Assembly: GCA_030267965.1 (NCBI GenBank) | Contig: BRYA01001535.1 | Coordinates: 2,415-48,802 of the forward strand | Direction of reading: 5' to 3' | Source: Triparma columacea | Taxonomy: Eukaryota; Sar; Bolidophyceae; Parmales; Triparmaceae | DNA length: 46,388 nucleotides | Shown here: piece by piece, positions 32,219 through 44,500 of the stretch | How the letters are laid out: each line of letters starts with the position of its first letter | Numbering within the stretch: the first letter of the stretch is position 1 | The notes under the pieces: model-generated | The model's input: only the letters and a program-made list of their open reading frames with translations | What the model was told of the DNA's origin: nothing | Database searches by the model: none | Made by a program: the position numbers and the translations under genes

Positions 32219-33759
32219 TCAGCTTTCCATCTCCCCTAGCTCCCCCTTCTTGATCGCCCTCCTATAGCTCTCATACCTTCCATCTTCTACCGCTGCTTTC
32301 TTCCCCACCAGTCTCCTAATTCCCCAAATCCCCTCTGCCCTCATGTCCCTCCCCCTCTCCCCCACCTTGTATACCTGCCTCCAACCCCCTCCTCCTTCCT
32401 CCTCCTTCCCCCCCCCGGCTACGTAGAAGACCCCCCCTGGGAGTCCGAGTTCTCCCCCCCCGTCCCTCCCCTCCGCGTGTAGTTTAAGTCCTTCCTTGAT
32501 TCCGGTTCTTCCGTTCCTAGCGTCCGCTGCGCTCCGGAGGGTGCAGCGGGGTAGGGGGTCGGAGCCGTGGACGAGGCTGGTCGCGGAGGGGTGGGGGAGG
32601 GAGGAGGTGAAGAGGGGGGGGGGGGAGAGGAGGTACGCGTGAAGGGAGGGGACGGACTTGTACCAAGGACGCTTCACGGATTTGTAAAGGGGGGGGAAGG
32701 AATCGCAGGAGGAGAGAAGGCCGGCGATACCAGAGGAGAGACCGTAACCGGTCAGGATTACCTTGGTCGTGTTGTGGGACTTTGAGAGGGAGGTCACGGA
32801 GTCTGAGAACACCTTGGCTAGGGTCGTGTTGGCCGTTGTGGTGGGGCCGTGGGACCAGGACCCTCGACGGAGGACGTAGTCGTACCCGAAGCCCCAGACG
32901 CCGACCTTGGCCTTGAGGGAGGCATCCTTAAGAGTCTTAACGCCGCGGCCCCAGGTCTGGGGGGTGGAGGAGGGGGAAAGAGGGTTGAGGACCAGGTGCC
33001 GGAGGGAGGAAATTAGGGGTAAGGGAGAGGAGTGGAACACGCAGATTAGGGTGGTGGAGTTCGAGGCAGATGTAGGGGAGGGCGAGGGAGGGGGGGAGAA
33101 GGAGTTGAGGAATGAAGAGAGGTGATCTGACGGGTACAGGTCGTCTGGTATTGCGTATATAGTGCAGGATATTCTCGGGGAACCCCTCGGGTATTCGTCG
33201 TTGTCGTCGTGGTTCGGAGTTATCCTCATCACCTCGTACTTCTTCACCGGGCTCTCTTGGCCTCCACGAGCTTGGTCGTGGAGGTAGTGAGGGTCAAGGA
33301 AATCACAAAGCATGTTACCCAGCAAAACGACCGAGTTCCTCTCCGCAACGCGGACGCGGCGGCCAGGAGGGGACGCTTTCGATATGACGTACTTTGCGCT
33401 GTCACGAAAGGGGTTTGTGACGGTAGGGGGGTTAGTGGGGGGGAGGGTGAGGAGGGAGAGAGTCCCAAGAGGATTTAAAAGGGAAGGAGGAAGACTCACC
33501 TTGCACCCCTACCACCAGATTTCACTGCTTTACTAACTAGACCTGATATTCCACCTTCACTCTTCGCTAGTTTCTTATTCATTGATATAACATCACTATC
33601 CTCGGGTGAAGTGTCTTGGAATGGTCCAGGATTTGGGAAATTTGAGGGTAGAGAAAGTAAAAAACGGGAGATTGGAGTTAGATCGGACGTTGAAGGCGAG
33701 GAGGATGTAAAGGGGAGGAGGATAATGAGGAGGGGGATTAGGAGGAGGAGGGGGCCCAT
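32219..33759 (-). CDS. Class-3-lipase-like secreted protein with atypical nucleophile elbow
   Basis: Exons 33759-33500 and 33398-32219 join (donor GTGAGT, acceptor GTGACAG) to 479 residues. The start, MGPLLLLIPLLIILLPF, is a clear signal peptide or anchor. An alpha/beta-hydrolase core is suggested by VGVWGFGYDYVL, then KVILTGYGLSSGIAGLL at the place where class-3 lipases have TGHSLGGALA, then SLVHGSDPLPRCTLRSA, like the family's vvhgxDpVPr loop. Read in the usual register, the catalytic Ser is Gly; a shifted GLSSG still fits the GxSxG pattern. Membership in lipase class 3 is therefore likely, but catalysis is uncertain. Acyl-lipid hydrolysis in the secretory pathway or an organelle would be the family role. 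Confidence 0.68.
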
Positions 33760-33911
33760 GGAGCCCTGATTTGGGGGGGGGAGGAGTGGGAGGCAAATGG
33801 GATTGAAAGGCGCAAGACAAAGGCGCACGACAAAAAAAAGGCGCAAACCTTTTGAATTTCACAGCCTTCGCATTTAAATCCCCCCTCTCCGCCCCTTCCG
33901 TTCCTCCTGTT

Positions 33912-35307
33912 CTACCTTTTTTTCTTCGCCCTCTGTTTAATCTCTTCCTCCGGAGTATAATGCACGCATATCTTGTTCCTCCCTCCCCCTGCTCCCCCGT
34001 ACCCCCCGCTCCCCTTGCTCCAGTCGTAGCTCTTGGCGTACGCGAACATGTTCCCTTGGGCGTTGAAGTTCGCGCACGTAATGGCCTCCCCGACTGGGTC
34101 CATGACCTTGAGACGCTGTTTGGAGTCCTTGTCCCAAAAATTTACGACACCGTCGCCACCGACGGTAGAGAACGTGCCGTAGTTGTGGAAGCTTATGTCG
34201 TTAACTGAGTGGACCAGGGACTCCGTCTTGTTGTTGAGGTCCTGCCTGTGGCACCTGAATGCAAAGTTCTCAGCGACCCCAGGCTTCTGCTGGAAGTACT
34301 GGATGGCGCACCGGCCCTCGATGCTTCCCACCGCGAAGCCTGACTGGTCGGGGAAGACGGATATGCACCTCGACTGATACTTCAGGGGGGAGTCCATGGA
34401 CATTTGCTGCTGGATGTTACCGCTAAGTGAGAATATCACTATCTTCTTACCAGCAAGAGCCACGGCCAACACCCCCCCCCTCACGTCCATGGCGTACACC
34501 CTCTCCTCCAGCTGGAAGCTCCCGACAGGGTTGGGAGACCTGCAGTCCCAGAACCGAAGCTGCTTGTCCCAGCCACCTGATACCACCAGGGACTTCTCCT
34601 GGCAGAAACCTACAGAACGGACTGGGGCGTCGTGGGAACCGACCTGGGTGGTGTTGGGAGAGTTTGAACCAAGGTCCCACATCCTAACCTGTTTGTCTGC
34701 GATGTGTGTGTGTGTGAGGAAGGGTGGTGGGGGCATTGTGTTAGGGGAGTAGGTGTTGAAGTTTCGTGTTGTGTTTAGCCGCGCATGAGGGCAGGGTTCG
34801 AAGCTTATTATCTTCACCCCCCCCNNNNNNNNNNNNNNNNNNNCCCCCCCCCCCTCCCCCTCCCCCCCCCCCCCTCCCCTCACCTGTTCCAGCTGAGAAT
34901 ATGAATCTCCCATCTGCCGAGTAGCACGTGTCCAGCACCGGCCCAGTGTGTCCCTGGCTCTCTGCCTTCGGCACGCTGTGCCACTGCGCCTGCCCCCCTC
35001 CCCCCATCGCTGGGGGCTGGACCTGAACGTCCCAGTAGCGCACGTGGGAGTCCCAGGATGAGGAGCAGAGTGTGTTGGAGACGGGGGACCAGTTGAGGGA
35101 AGAGGTGGAGTCCATGGTGTCGGGGGATGGCAGCACGTGATCAACGGGACGACCGCTCATGGAGGCTGAAGAGTGTGGTGGGGGGCGAAGGGGTTAGTGG
35201 GAGGATGATGGAGAGATTGAGAGCGGGGCTCTGAGGGGGGAAGCTATAATATTGTATACTACTTGAATAGCATTGATTATTGTATACTTACATCCGAAGC
35301 CACTCAT
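33912..35307 (-). CDS. RAE1: mRNA export factor RAE1 / Gle2
   Basis: Exons 35307-35292, 35165-34884 and 34696-33912 join to 360 residues, the usual size for RAE1. The first exon is only 16 bases (MSGFG plus one base); its GTAAGT donor and the CTTCAG acceptor keep the frame. The body is a seven-bladed WD40 propeller: SSLNWSPVSNTLCSSSWDSHVRYWDV, DKQVRMWDLG, VVSGGWDKQLRFWDCR, and a C-terminal YTPEEEIKQRAKKK tail typical of the family. RAE1 docks at the nuclear pore with Nup98 and serves mRNA export and spindle assembly. An assembly gap of 19 N lies inside the second intron and does not touch coding sequence. Confidence 0.94.
34825..34843. other. Assembly gap (19 N)
   Basis: Nineteen N flanked by poly-C on both sides lie in the second intron of RAE1. 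The real intron length is unknown; the homopolymer probably broke the assembly. Confidence 0.99.
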
Positions 35308-35575
35308 TTAAGTGGTATGGAATACTTTAGACGACAAAATAGGTGAAATTGATTCAATTATGGGACAAATAAGAAAAGGTGTGGGTCCGGAGTGGGGAAA
35401 AAGGAGAAAAACAGAAGAGGCCCACTTAAAACTCATCTAACAACGTTGAATAAGATATTAACACAATCACACAACTTTAATAAACTTATCAACCCCATCA
35501 GACACATTAATTTGACCAAACAACGGCAAATTGAAGAAAGCAGACAGTGACTCGTGAAAAACATCCAACAAACCA

Positions 35576-37528
35576 ATGAAGTTATTCAACACTATAACCC
35601 TAAACCTCTTTAAACTAACCATAATAACACTAATTATAACAACACCATCAACATCATTCATCACACCATACCCAATCAAAACATCAAACCTTCAATCCTT
35701 CAAATCACCAACACAGACACCCTCCCACACAACCACATCCCTCTATAACCAATTCTCTGCCCTAACAGACTCCTTAACCTCATCTTTCTCACTCCTACCC
35801 TCCAACACCGCCAAGCTTACCCCCACCAACATCTCCCCTGCGCTCCAGAAAATTAGAGAGGCCCTGATAAGCTCCGATGTCAACGTCAATGTCGCAGACC
35901 AGCTATTGGATAGAGTAAAGGACAGGGCCATCGGTGAGAAGGTGAAAGGCTCCGTAACCGGCGAGCAGTACTTCACAAAGCTCTTCTACGACGAGCTCGT
36001 GACCCTAATGGGTGGCTCCCCAACCTCCACAGACGACGATGAGAAGGGCTTAGGTAACGACAGCCTCGAGGGTGGGAGCATCGCTTATCCGAAGAAAAAG
36101 GGGGAGGTTACGGTGGTGGTCATGGCGGGACTGCAGGGGGCGGGGAAAACTACTTTCACGGCTAAACTGGGGAGGTATTTACAGGAGGTTGAGGTTGATA
36201 AGGAACAGGTTGAGGGGATGGGGAAGGAGGAACTTGAAGGGACGCTTAGGACGAGACTACCGAGAAGGATGAGGTGAGAGAAGAATGGGGAGGGTGGGAC
36301 GTGTAATCACGTCAAATTCGTCTCATTCCCCCCTCCTCCCCCTTCCCCCCCCCCCAGAAAAGTCCTCGTCGCCCCCGCCGACGTCCACCGTCCCGCCGCC
36401 GCGGAGCAGCTCCGCGTAATGTGTTCTCGCGCCTCCGTCGACGTCTACACCCCCACAGACTCCGAGTCAACATCCGCCGTCGCCATCGCCAAGGGTAGCG
36501 TCCAGGCCGCCAAGGAGGGGGGGTACGACACGGTCCTAATCGACACGGCGGGAAGGCAGACGGTTAACGAGGGACTGATGGAGGAACTCAGGGAGGTTAA
36601 CAAGGCCGTGAAGCCGGACGAAGTTCTCCTGGTCGTTGACGCCATGACCGGGCAGGAGGCAGCAGACACCACCAAGGCATTCGACTCGGCGGTAGGACTC
36701 ACGGGGGCGGTGCTGACGAAGACGGACGGGGACAGCAAGGGCGGAGCGGCGGTGAGCATAAAGGCCGTGAGCGGGAAGGAGGTCAAGTTCGTGGGAACCG
36801 GGGAGGGTGTCAAGGACATTGACGCCTTCTTCCCAAAGAGGATGGCAAGCAGGATCCTTGGTATGGGAGACGTCATCAGGTGAGGGAGAAGGAGAGGTGG
36901 GAGGGGGGGAAGGGGGGGGGGGATGACCTCAACGCCAGACACCTAACACAAAAACTCCCCCTCCCCCCCCCCACTCAGCCTGGTGGAGAAGGCGAGCGCC
37001 GAGGTGACCGACGCCGAGGCCATGCAGATGGCCGACAAGATGAAGGATGCAACGTTTGACTTTTCCGACTTCATGAAGCAGAGCAGGCTCGTCAGCAAGA
37101 TGGGAAGCTTCGCCGGAGTCGCCAAGATGATACCAGGGATGGCGGGGAAGATCGACGACAAGATGCTCAGGACGGCGGAGGATAGACTCAAGAAGAGCGA
37201 GGCTATGATCGAGAGCATGACCAGGCAGGAGAAGGCCAACCCCGACCTCTTGATCACTGACAGGAGCGCCCGGTCAAGGCTGGAGAGGATCGCCAAGGGA
37301 AGCGGGAACGAGTTCCAGGACGCCATGGGTTTCGTGGGCGAGTTCCAGAAGATGAAGACGATGATGAGCAGGATGCAGAAGCAGATGGCGGGGGAGGGGA
37401 TGGACGAGGAGGAGGCTAGCAAGGCAATGATGGCGGGGGGAGGGGGGGGGATGGGGAATAGGAGCCAGAGGAGGATGGCGAAGAAAAGTAAGAAAACTGG
37501 GAGGGGGGGAGGGGGAGGCTTCGGATGA
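35576..37528 (+). CDS. Plastid signal recognition particle 54 kDa GTPase (cpSRP54)
   Basis: Exons 35576-36273, 36358-36879 and 36979-37528 join to 589 residues. The leader is a signal peptide (FKLTIITLIITTPSTSF) whose likely cleavage lies before Phe, followed by a Ser/Thr-rich basic stretch. This is the bipartite plastid leader of algae with complex red plastids. The N domain then leads to the GTPase with GLQGAGKTT (about 185-193), DTAGR (about 295) and TKTDGDSKGG (about 352). The last exon is the M domain, with DFMKQSRLVSKMGSF, MIPGM and RLERIAKGSGN, ending in a Met-rich helix and a Gly/Arg/Lys tail. cpSRP54 binds hydrophobic nascent or imported proteins such as light-harvesting proteins and delivers them to the thylakoid Alb3 insertase through FtsY. 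Confidence 0.95.
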
Positions 37529-38556
37529 AAATTTTAAGACGAGAGAAGGGGGGGGGGGGAAGTAGTGGGGTAAAAATAAGGAGGGCGAATGGATTGTGAA
37601 GAGAGAAGGAAAGTCATTTATTTCTTTAGTCGGGTTTAAGGTGTGTTGGTACTTCCTGGCGTACTTTCCATTCCTTCGGTCACCATAGCCGCTCCCGTTC
37701 CTGTTCACTCCACCCCCTTCCTTGGGAAGAAGCGATCCTGACGGTTGTATAAGCTGAAGATTTGAAAGGCCGTTGGGAAAAGAAAGACAATTGGCTTTTT
37801 ATGGCGTTTCAGCGCTATGGCGACCGAAGATGAATGAGGGAGGACACCGAGACGGCCCTGGGAGATCAGTAAATGCAACAACTTTTATATGTTAACAACC
37901 AACTTTGAACCACATTTTTAATTTTGGAAAAGAACCAAGAAAAGCGAAAACTTAGAGGTGAGAACGTACGAGGAGTGACCGCTGTTTATTAGTTGACGCA
38001 TTTAATGCAAAAGAAACACAAATTCGGCCGTGATTAGAAATATCACAAGGTTCCACCTCCGACCAGTATATGAGGTTCCACGGATTATTTAGCTTCATAC
38101 GGTTTCTGACGGGGATTTTAGCTACACTCCCGGGCTTACTGTATCTTACGCCCGGACTTACTGAGATCTTTTGACGAATATATCACCCTTTATCACTCAC
38201 CACCTCCCCCCCTTTCCCCCTCCCGTCCTCAGTTAAAGTAAACCCCAAGAATCAGCCCCTGTAAAAGCTTCGTTGAAGGTAAGAATGTGCATAGAGACCC
38301 AAGCTCGGGGGATACGAGACGTAAATTGAGGAAGATACGACCGCAACGTAAAAATACACGCTCAGCTCAAATCCACCTTGGTGCCTCGACCAGGACAGTG
38401 AGGTTGGTTGACTGCACGGGAGTCAATCGCCGTATATTAATTAGCGAAAACTCTTGTTGCCCCTCATCATCTCGCCGCGACCGTTACCGTTTCAAAAATC
38501 ATCTCACTTATCCCCAAACTACCCTTCCACCTTTCAGCCTTCTCCCCCTCTTGAGC
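37529..38556 (+). other. Intergenic region and 5' leader with a probable UTR intron
   Basis: No gene is seen. An in-frame open stretch upstream of the Met at 38557 has no ATG, only a GTG at 38287, and is better explained as leader. A GTAAGAATG donor at 38279 and a CACCTTTCAG acceptor ending at 38537 define a plausible 259-base intron that ends 19 bases before the ATG. A second possible donor, GTGAGAACG, occurs near 37958 with a CCGTCCTCAG near 38231. Confidence 0.5.
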
Positions 38557-41500
38557 ATGGATGTTAGCCCCAAGCAGGTGGACGAGCAAGTCATCGCCGT
38601 AAACGATGAGGAGAGGGGCCCAACTGACCAAGAAAATAATGTCGACGTAGAGAGCGAAGTAAACGAGGAGATTGTTGGTGCTCCTGACGAAATTATTGAG
38701 TTGATCAATGACAATGATATGGAGAAGGGACGCGTTACTCGCGTCGAAGACCCCCCCAGCGAGCTAGACGACGCCAAAAATCTGGAAGAAAAAACAGCCG
38801 AGGGGATCCAACTGTCCCCCGTCGGCGTCGGCGACACCAGACAGACTGATGAGGAGATAGACCAAGCCGCGCTGGAGGCTCTTGCCAATATTATTAGGAA
38901 CGAGCTGCAGGATTATAGCAAAGAGGAGGAGGCGGTTATGAGGGACGGCAAGGAGTTCTATGGGAAGTGCATGACAAGTAAGAAGTTCAAGAATGTGAAG
39001 AGTCCAGATCCTAGGGTTAAAATGAAGTTAATTCATCTTGAAGGGGAATCCCAAGCCATAGGGATGTGTGAAGCTGTCATCGATACTTCAATTGCGGAGT
39101 GTGTAGCACACGAGTTCATTAAGGACTCGAGGGAGAAGAAGGCCAAGCTTGGGAGCAAGTACAAATCAATTGAAACAAAGAAGCTGAATGATCACTCGCA
39201 GCTTTACTTACAAAGGAGAAATCTTGGGGTACGAGGATTATCTGATAGGGAGTGGAGGAGAATTGGTATGTGGAAGTTTGAGGAGGGAGAAAAACAATGT
39301 TGGACAGTGTACAAGGACACTGACATGCTAAACAAAGACTTTCCTTTGAGCTCAGGGACTGTGCTTGCATCTGCAATAACTACCTGGATGTTTGAAACGC
39401 TCACAACCACTGGTGGCGCTCCCCAGACTAAAGTCATATTTGCTTCTAAGGTGGACATCAAGGGCTCTGTGCCAAGTTTTGTCATGAACCGCTTGTCAAC
39501 CGGGTATGCAAGCAACATGATTGAGTTGCGAAAGAAGTTTGACAAGAGCAAAGAGATTGACAACTATAAGCTGCTGCAGACAGTGGATATCATCAATAAG
39601 GAGCCTCAGGATTACACTGACGAGGAAGAGGCGCTAATTAGCGACGGCAAGAAGTTCTACATCGATTGCAAGACAAGCAAGAAATTCAAGATTGTGAAGA
39701 CCCGAAACCAACGGGTCAAGTTGAAAACTGGGCATGTTGATGGCGAAGGCCTTGTGGTTGGCTTGTGTGAGGCTGTCATCGATGCTTCACTTGCAGAGTG
39801 CGTGGCATACGAGTTCATGAAGGATTCAAGGCAGAGGCAGGCCAAACTTGGAAAGAAGTATAAGGCCATAGAAATGAAGAAGCTGAACAGCCACTCACAG
39901 CTTTACTTAAACAGGAGGAGTCTTGGTGTGCGAGGATTCTCTGATAGGGAGTGGAGAGCTTTTTGCACCTGGCAGATAGAGGAGGGAGGAAAGAAATGTT
40001 GGACAGTGTACAAAGACACTGACATGCTCAACGAAGACTTCCCATTGAGCTCTCAAACTGTGCTTGCGTCAGGAAGAAGTACCTGGATGTTTGAAGCACT
40101 AAAAACCACTGGTGGCGTTCCCCAGACTAGAGTCACATTTGCCTCTAAGGTGGACATCAGGGGATCTGTGCCAGGCTTCATCATGAATCGCTTGTCAACC
40201 GGGTATGCAAGCAACATGATTGAATTGCGGAAGAAGTTTCACCAGAGTTATGACAAGATTGACAGGGCTGCGATGGAATATCTTGCAAATATCATCAAGA
40301 ATGAGCCTCAAGACTATACAAAGGAGGAGGAGGAGGCGATTAGCAAGGGGAAGGAATTTTATGAGAAGTGCAAGGAGGGGAAGAATTTCCATGATTTGAA
40401 GAGTCCTGATGAGAGGGTCAAGATGAAGCTAGTTCATGTTGATGGGGGAAGCAGTGGGACTGCTTTTGCCACTACTGTGGTTGATGCGAGTGTGGAAGAG
40501 TGTGCCGCACATCAGTTTTCAAAACTAGGCAACAGAGAAGACACAAGAAACTCCAAAAAACAAGGAATAACCTTCTTGAAAGTCATCGAAGTAAATCCAC
40601 ACTCCATCTACTACGTGACAACGAGGAATCTTGGTCTCCCTGGTTTTTCTCCACGTGATGTTCGGAGTAAAGTTACATGGCTCAAGCAAGATGACGGCAA
40701 AGTTGTCATTGATGTCGCAGACGCAGAGGAGCTTTGTGAAGACTTTCCAGTGAAGACTGGAAATGTTTTAGCAAAGTTTCACACAGTATGGGTGTTTGAG
40801 CCACTTGACTCTATTGGAGGTGTGCCACAAACATCAGTCACTTTCACAACAAATGCAGACCTTGGTGGTCTTTTCTTTTCTTCTCTCATGAACAAGATTG
40901 CATCAAAATTTCTCACTCAAGTTTCAAACTTGAGAAGAAAGTTTAAGAGGAGCAAAGAGATTGAAGCCTATAATAGACAGCAGATTATTGGAAAGTTTGA
41001 GGAAATTGCAGTCGAGAGAGCGCCAGGGATTGAAAGTCACTTTGATGAGATTGCGGACGCTCAAGAGATCAGTAGTGGGTTGTCTGGACAGACCTTGATA
41101 AAGGCAGAGAAGGGAATGGGATGGGGAAAGACTTCAATAACTGTGAGAGCATCTCACAAGGAAGTTGCAGCATTCTTCTGGGGCCTTAAAAGTGGAGTTG
41201 AATCCCAGCTTGTGATTCATAGACTTAACAACAAGACATTTGTAATCACAGTTGAACACGAAGGGCATTTCACAGCTGTAAGGTTCTCAGAGGCTGGCCA
41301 GATGAAGACAGACGTTGAAATGATGTCTAGACAGGAGGATTTAGGAAAAGCTGCCAGCAAACAGAGTGTAATAAAGCACCTGGGCATAGCAACTGATGCT
41401 GCTTACTACTTTGATAATCTGCTGAACAGCAATGAAGCAGGGGAACAGGATGGGAGGAGGTTTGGGGAGCAGTTGATGGAGAGAGTGAAGAGAAGGAATG

Positions 41501-44500
41501 TTGGGGAAAGTAAAGTAAAGGTTGTTAGGGAATTTATTGCTGCCAATAGGGCACTGAAAGAGATTACAGAGCAGCATGGTTTCATGAGAACTATGCTGTA
41601 TGCCGTGGTTAAGAACAAATTTAAAAGGAGAGCGACAAATGAAGGAGAAGATAAGAGTGAGGAGGAAGCCAGGGGGTGGGAGATTGGAAGTGCAATGACA
41701 GCAGTCATGTTGACTACTTTGACTTCTGCTCATGCTGTTGACGAATGGGCACATCAATTCACTGAAGTGCAGGAGGTTATGAATGAAGAAGTGTGGTTGA
41801 GGCCCATGCTCGAGGAGGTTGTTATGAAACTATTTATGAAGTCTAAGGTAGGCTTGAAGGCAAGGGTTTCCTTTGGTGCTGTCACAAGTATGGTTGATTT
41901 GGTGACTGATGTGTATGTGACATACATGTTTTGGAGTGATCGGAAATATGGGTACTTCAAGGCTTCTCTGGCAAGCTTGGCAATGTCAGTGGGGGTCCAG
42001 ATATTTGCCGTTTATGCACAGAATAAAAAATTGGGGATGAAGAGGATGGTGTGGGAGGTTATTCCAATCTTGCTTGGGTACAAGCCTGCAGTTGATGCTT
42101 ACAGGGTTGCAAAGGGAGCAAAGCAAGAGGTTGGGACGTCATTTGACCCAATGCTTGAGATGACATTCATGAAAGGGATTGAGATGTTTGCTGAGGCCAT
42201 CCCAGGAGTGATAATCCAACTTATGGCTATAGCAACAAGTGACAAAGAGGTTGGAACTTCAGCATGGCTTTCAGTTGCAGTGTCAGCAATTACAACAGGC
42301 TTTGCCTCTGCAACAATTAGTTATGACTGGGACACAGCCCCTGCGAATAGAGAAGTGGCACCAGACTTTTATGGGTATATACCAGCAAAAGCAAGCAAGA
42401 GAACACTAGTATTTGTGTCTATGTTGCTGTTCACTGCAGGTATGCTCCTCCTAAGATGTACAACAATAGTACTTCTTGGGTTGATGGGAGGTGGTTGGGC
42501 CTTTCTCTACATTGGCGCTGACCTTGGTTTGTTCTTATTGGTCAAGATATTGAGGGGAGACTTTTGGTACTGGATACCATTGGGGGGAAACATAGAAATT
42601 GTGAATAGCATTCTATTGAGAGTGATGGCAAAGATCATAGTAGACTTCACTTCACTGGTGCACATGCGACATCCTAATGAAATTGGAGGAGCCTATTGGT
42701 TGTTTGGTCTTGTGTGGACAATGGGTAGCCTACCAGTGTCAATATATTTAGCTTCACCTTATGTTGATGAGGGAGCAATTGATATTGCATCATCAATTGT
42801 GAAGTATTTTATATTAATAACTACCTTATGCTTTGCTGTCTTCTTTTTGAACATTGAAAGGAAATACTGGCACACCTTCTGGAGCACACAGAGGTCAAAG
42901 GATATGTCAATGGCATATTTCCTTGAAGATAAAAGTGATGCTATTAAGATTGTGGTCTTTGAAAGTTCCAGGCATCACTGGGTCTCAATTGAAGGAGAAT
43001 TAAGAAAATGGATTGAGATGAATTGGGCAAAATGGGAAGAAGAGCAGCCAGATTGGTTTACTGATGTGATGAAGGCTACGGTGCCTGTAGAATTTATTCC
43101 ATCAGATGGAGATGCTAGAAGGAGAGAGAGTGTCAGGAGAGCAAGTGTTGATGCTGAAGCTGAGGATGGTCTAGCAGGTGCTTTGAGAGCAAGTATTAGG
43201 AGAGCGAGTGTTGGGTTGGACAATGGAGGTGCACTGATTGCTTCACATGTGGTGAATGATACTACACAAGACTATGCAGGATTAGATCCTAACAAAATAG
43301 GAAAGATGTTGGGTGAGCAACTGTTGGTTGCATTAAGTTTCAGGAAGAAGGGTATGACAAAGGAGGAAGCTGTTAGGTCATTTATTGGGAAAAACTACGT
43401 TCTGAGACAGGCTGCAGAGAAATATGTGTTTTTCACATCAATGCTTGGCGCTGTTGTCAAGAACAAGCTGTGCACGTTGAGGAAGGTAGATGGTAAGGCT
43501 GTAGAGCTGGGAGAAAAGGAAGGAAGGGAGATTGGAGAGTCTCTACCGAGGAGTTTGGCTATTAATACTCAGCTAGTTGCTGCAGTTGATGCCTTCATCT
43601 TAAATTTCCCTGCACTACAGGAGCTTGATGAGGAATATGAATGGTTCAGACCTATGCTTGAGACAATTAGCTACAGGCTGTTGGAGGAAGTTCCTTGGGG
43701 GTTGAAGATGAGGGTTACTGTTGGGGCAATAACAAGTATGACTGATTTGCTGACTGATGTGTATGTGACGTACATGTTTTGGAGTGATGAGAAGTATGGG
43801 TACTTCAAGGCATCTTTGGCAAGTTTGGCAGTGTCAATTGGGATTCAGATGATTTTTGTGTGGTTACAGAACAGCAAGTTGGGGATGACAAGGGTGTTGC
43901 GGGAGTGGATTCCAATCTTGTTTGGGTACAAGCCTGCAGTTGATGCATACAGGGTTGCAACTGGAGCAAAGCAAGAGGTTGGGACTGCTATTGACCCAAT
44001 GTTTGAGATGTCAACAATGAAAGTGCTTGAGATGTTTGCTGAGGCAATTCCTGGGGTAATTATTCAACTTATGGCTATAACAACCAGTGACAAAGAGGTT
44101 GGAACTTCAGCATGGCTTTCAGTTGCAGTGTCAGCAATTACAACAGGCTTTGCCTCTGCAACAGTTAGTTATGATTTTGAAACAGACCCTGCTAGTAGAG
44201 AATCGGCACCAGACTTTTATGGGTATATACCAGCAAAAGCAAGCAAGAGAACACTAGTATTTGTGTCTATGTTGCTGTTCACTGCAGGTATGCTTCTCCT
44301 AAGATGTACAACAATAGTACTTCTTGGGTTGATGGGAGGTAGTTGGGCTTTTCTCTACATTGGAGCTGACCTTGGTTTGTTCTTATTGGTCAAGATATTG
44401 AGGGGAGACTTTTGGTACTGGATACCATTTGGGGGAAACTTAGAGATTGTCTGCAGTATTTTTGTTAGAGTGATTGAAAAGATCATAGTAGACTTCACTT

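Noticed and set aside
35596..35612. Interstitial telomere-like CCCTAAACC
   Set aside because: A single short match inside the cpSRP54 leader, not repeated and not of the TTAGGG type used at the end.
38287..38556. N-terminal extension of the giant protein by 90 codons
   Set aside because: It has no ATG (begins at GTG) and overlaps a probable 5'-leader intron; the Met at 38557 is the first plausible start.
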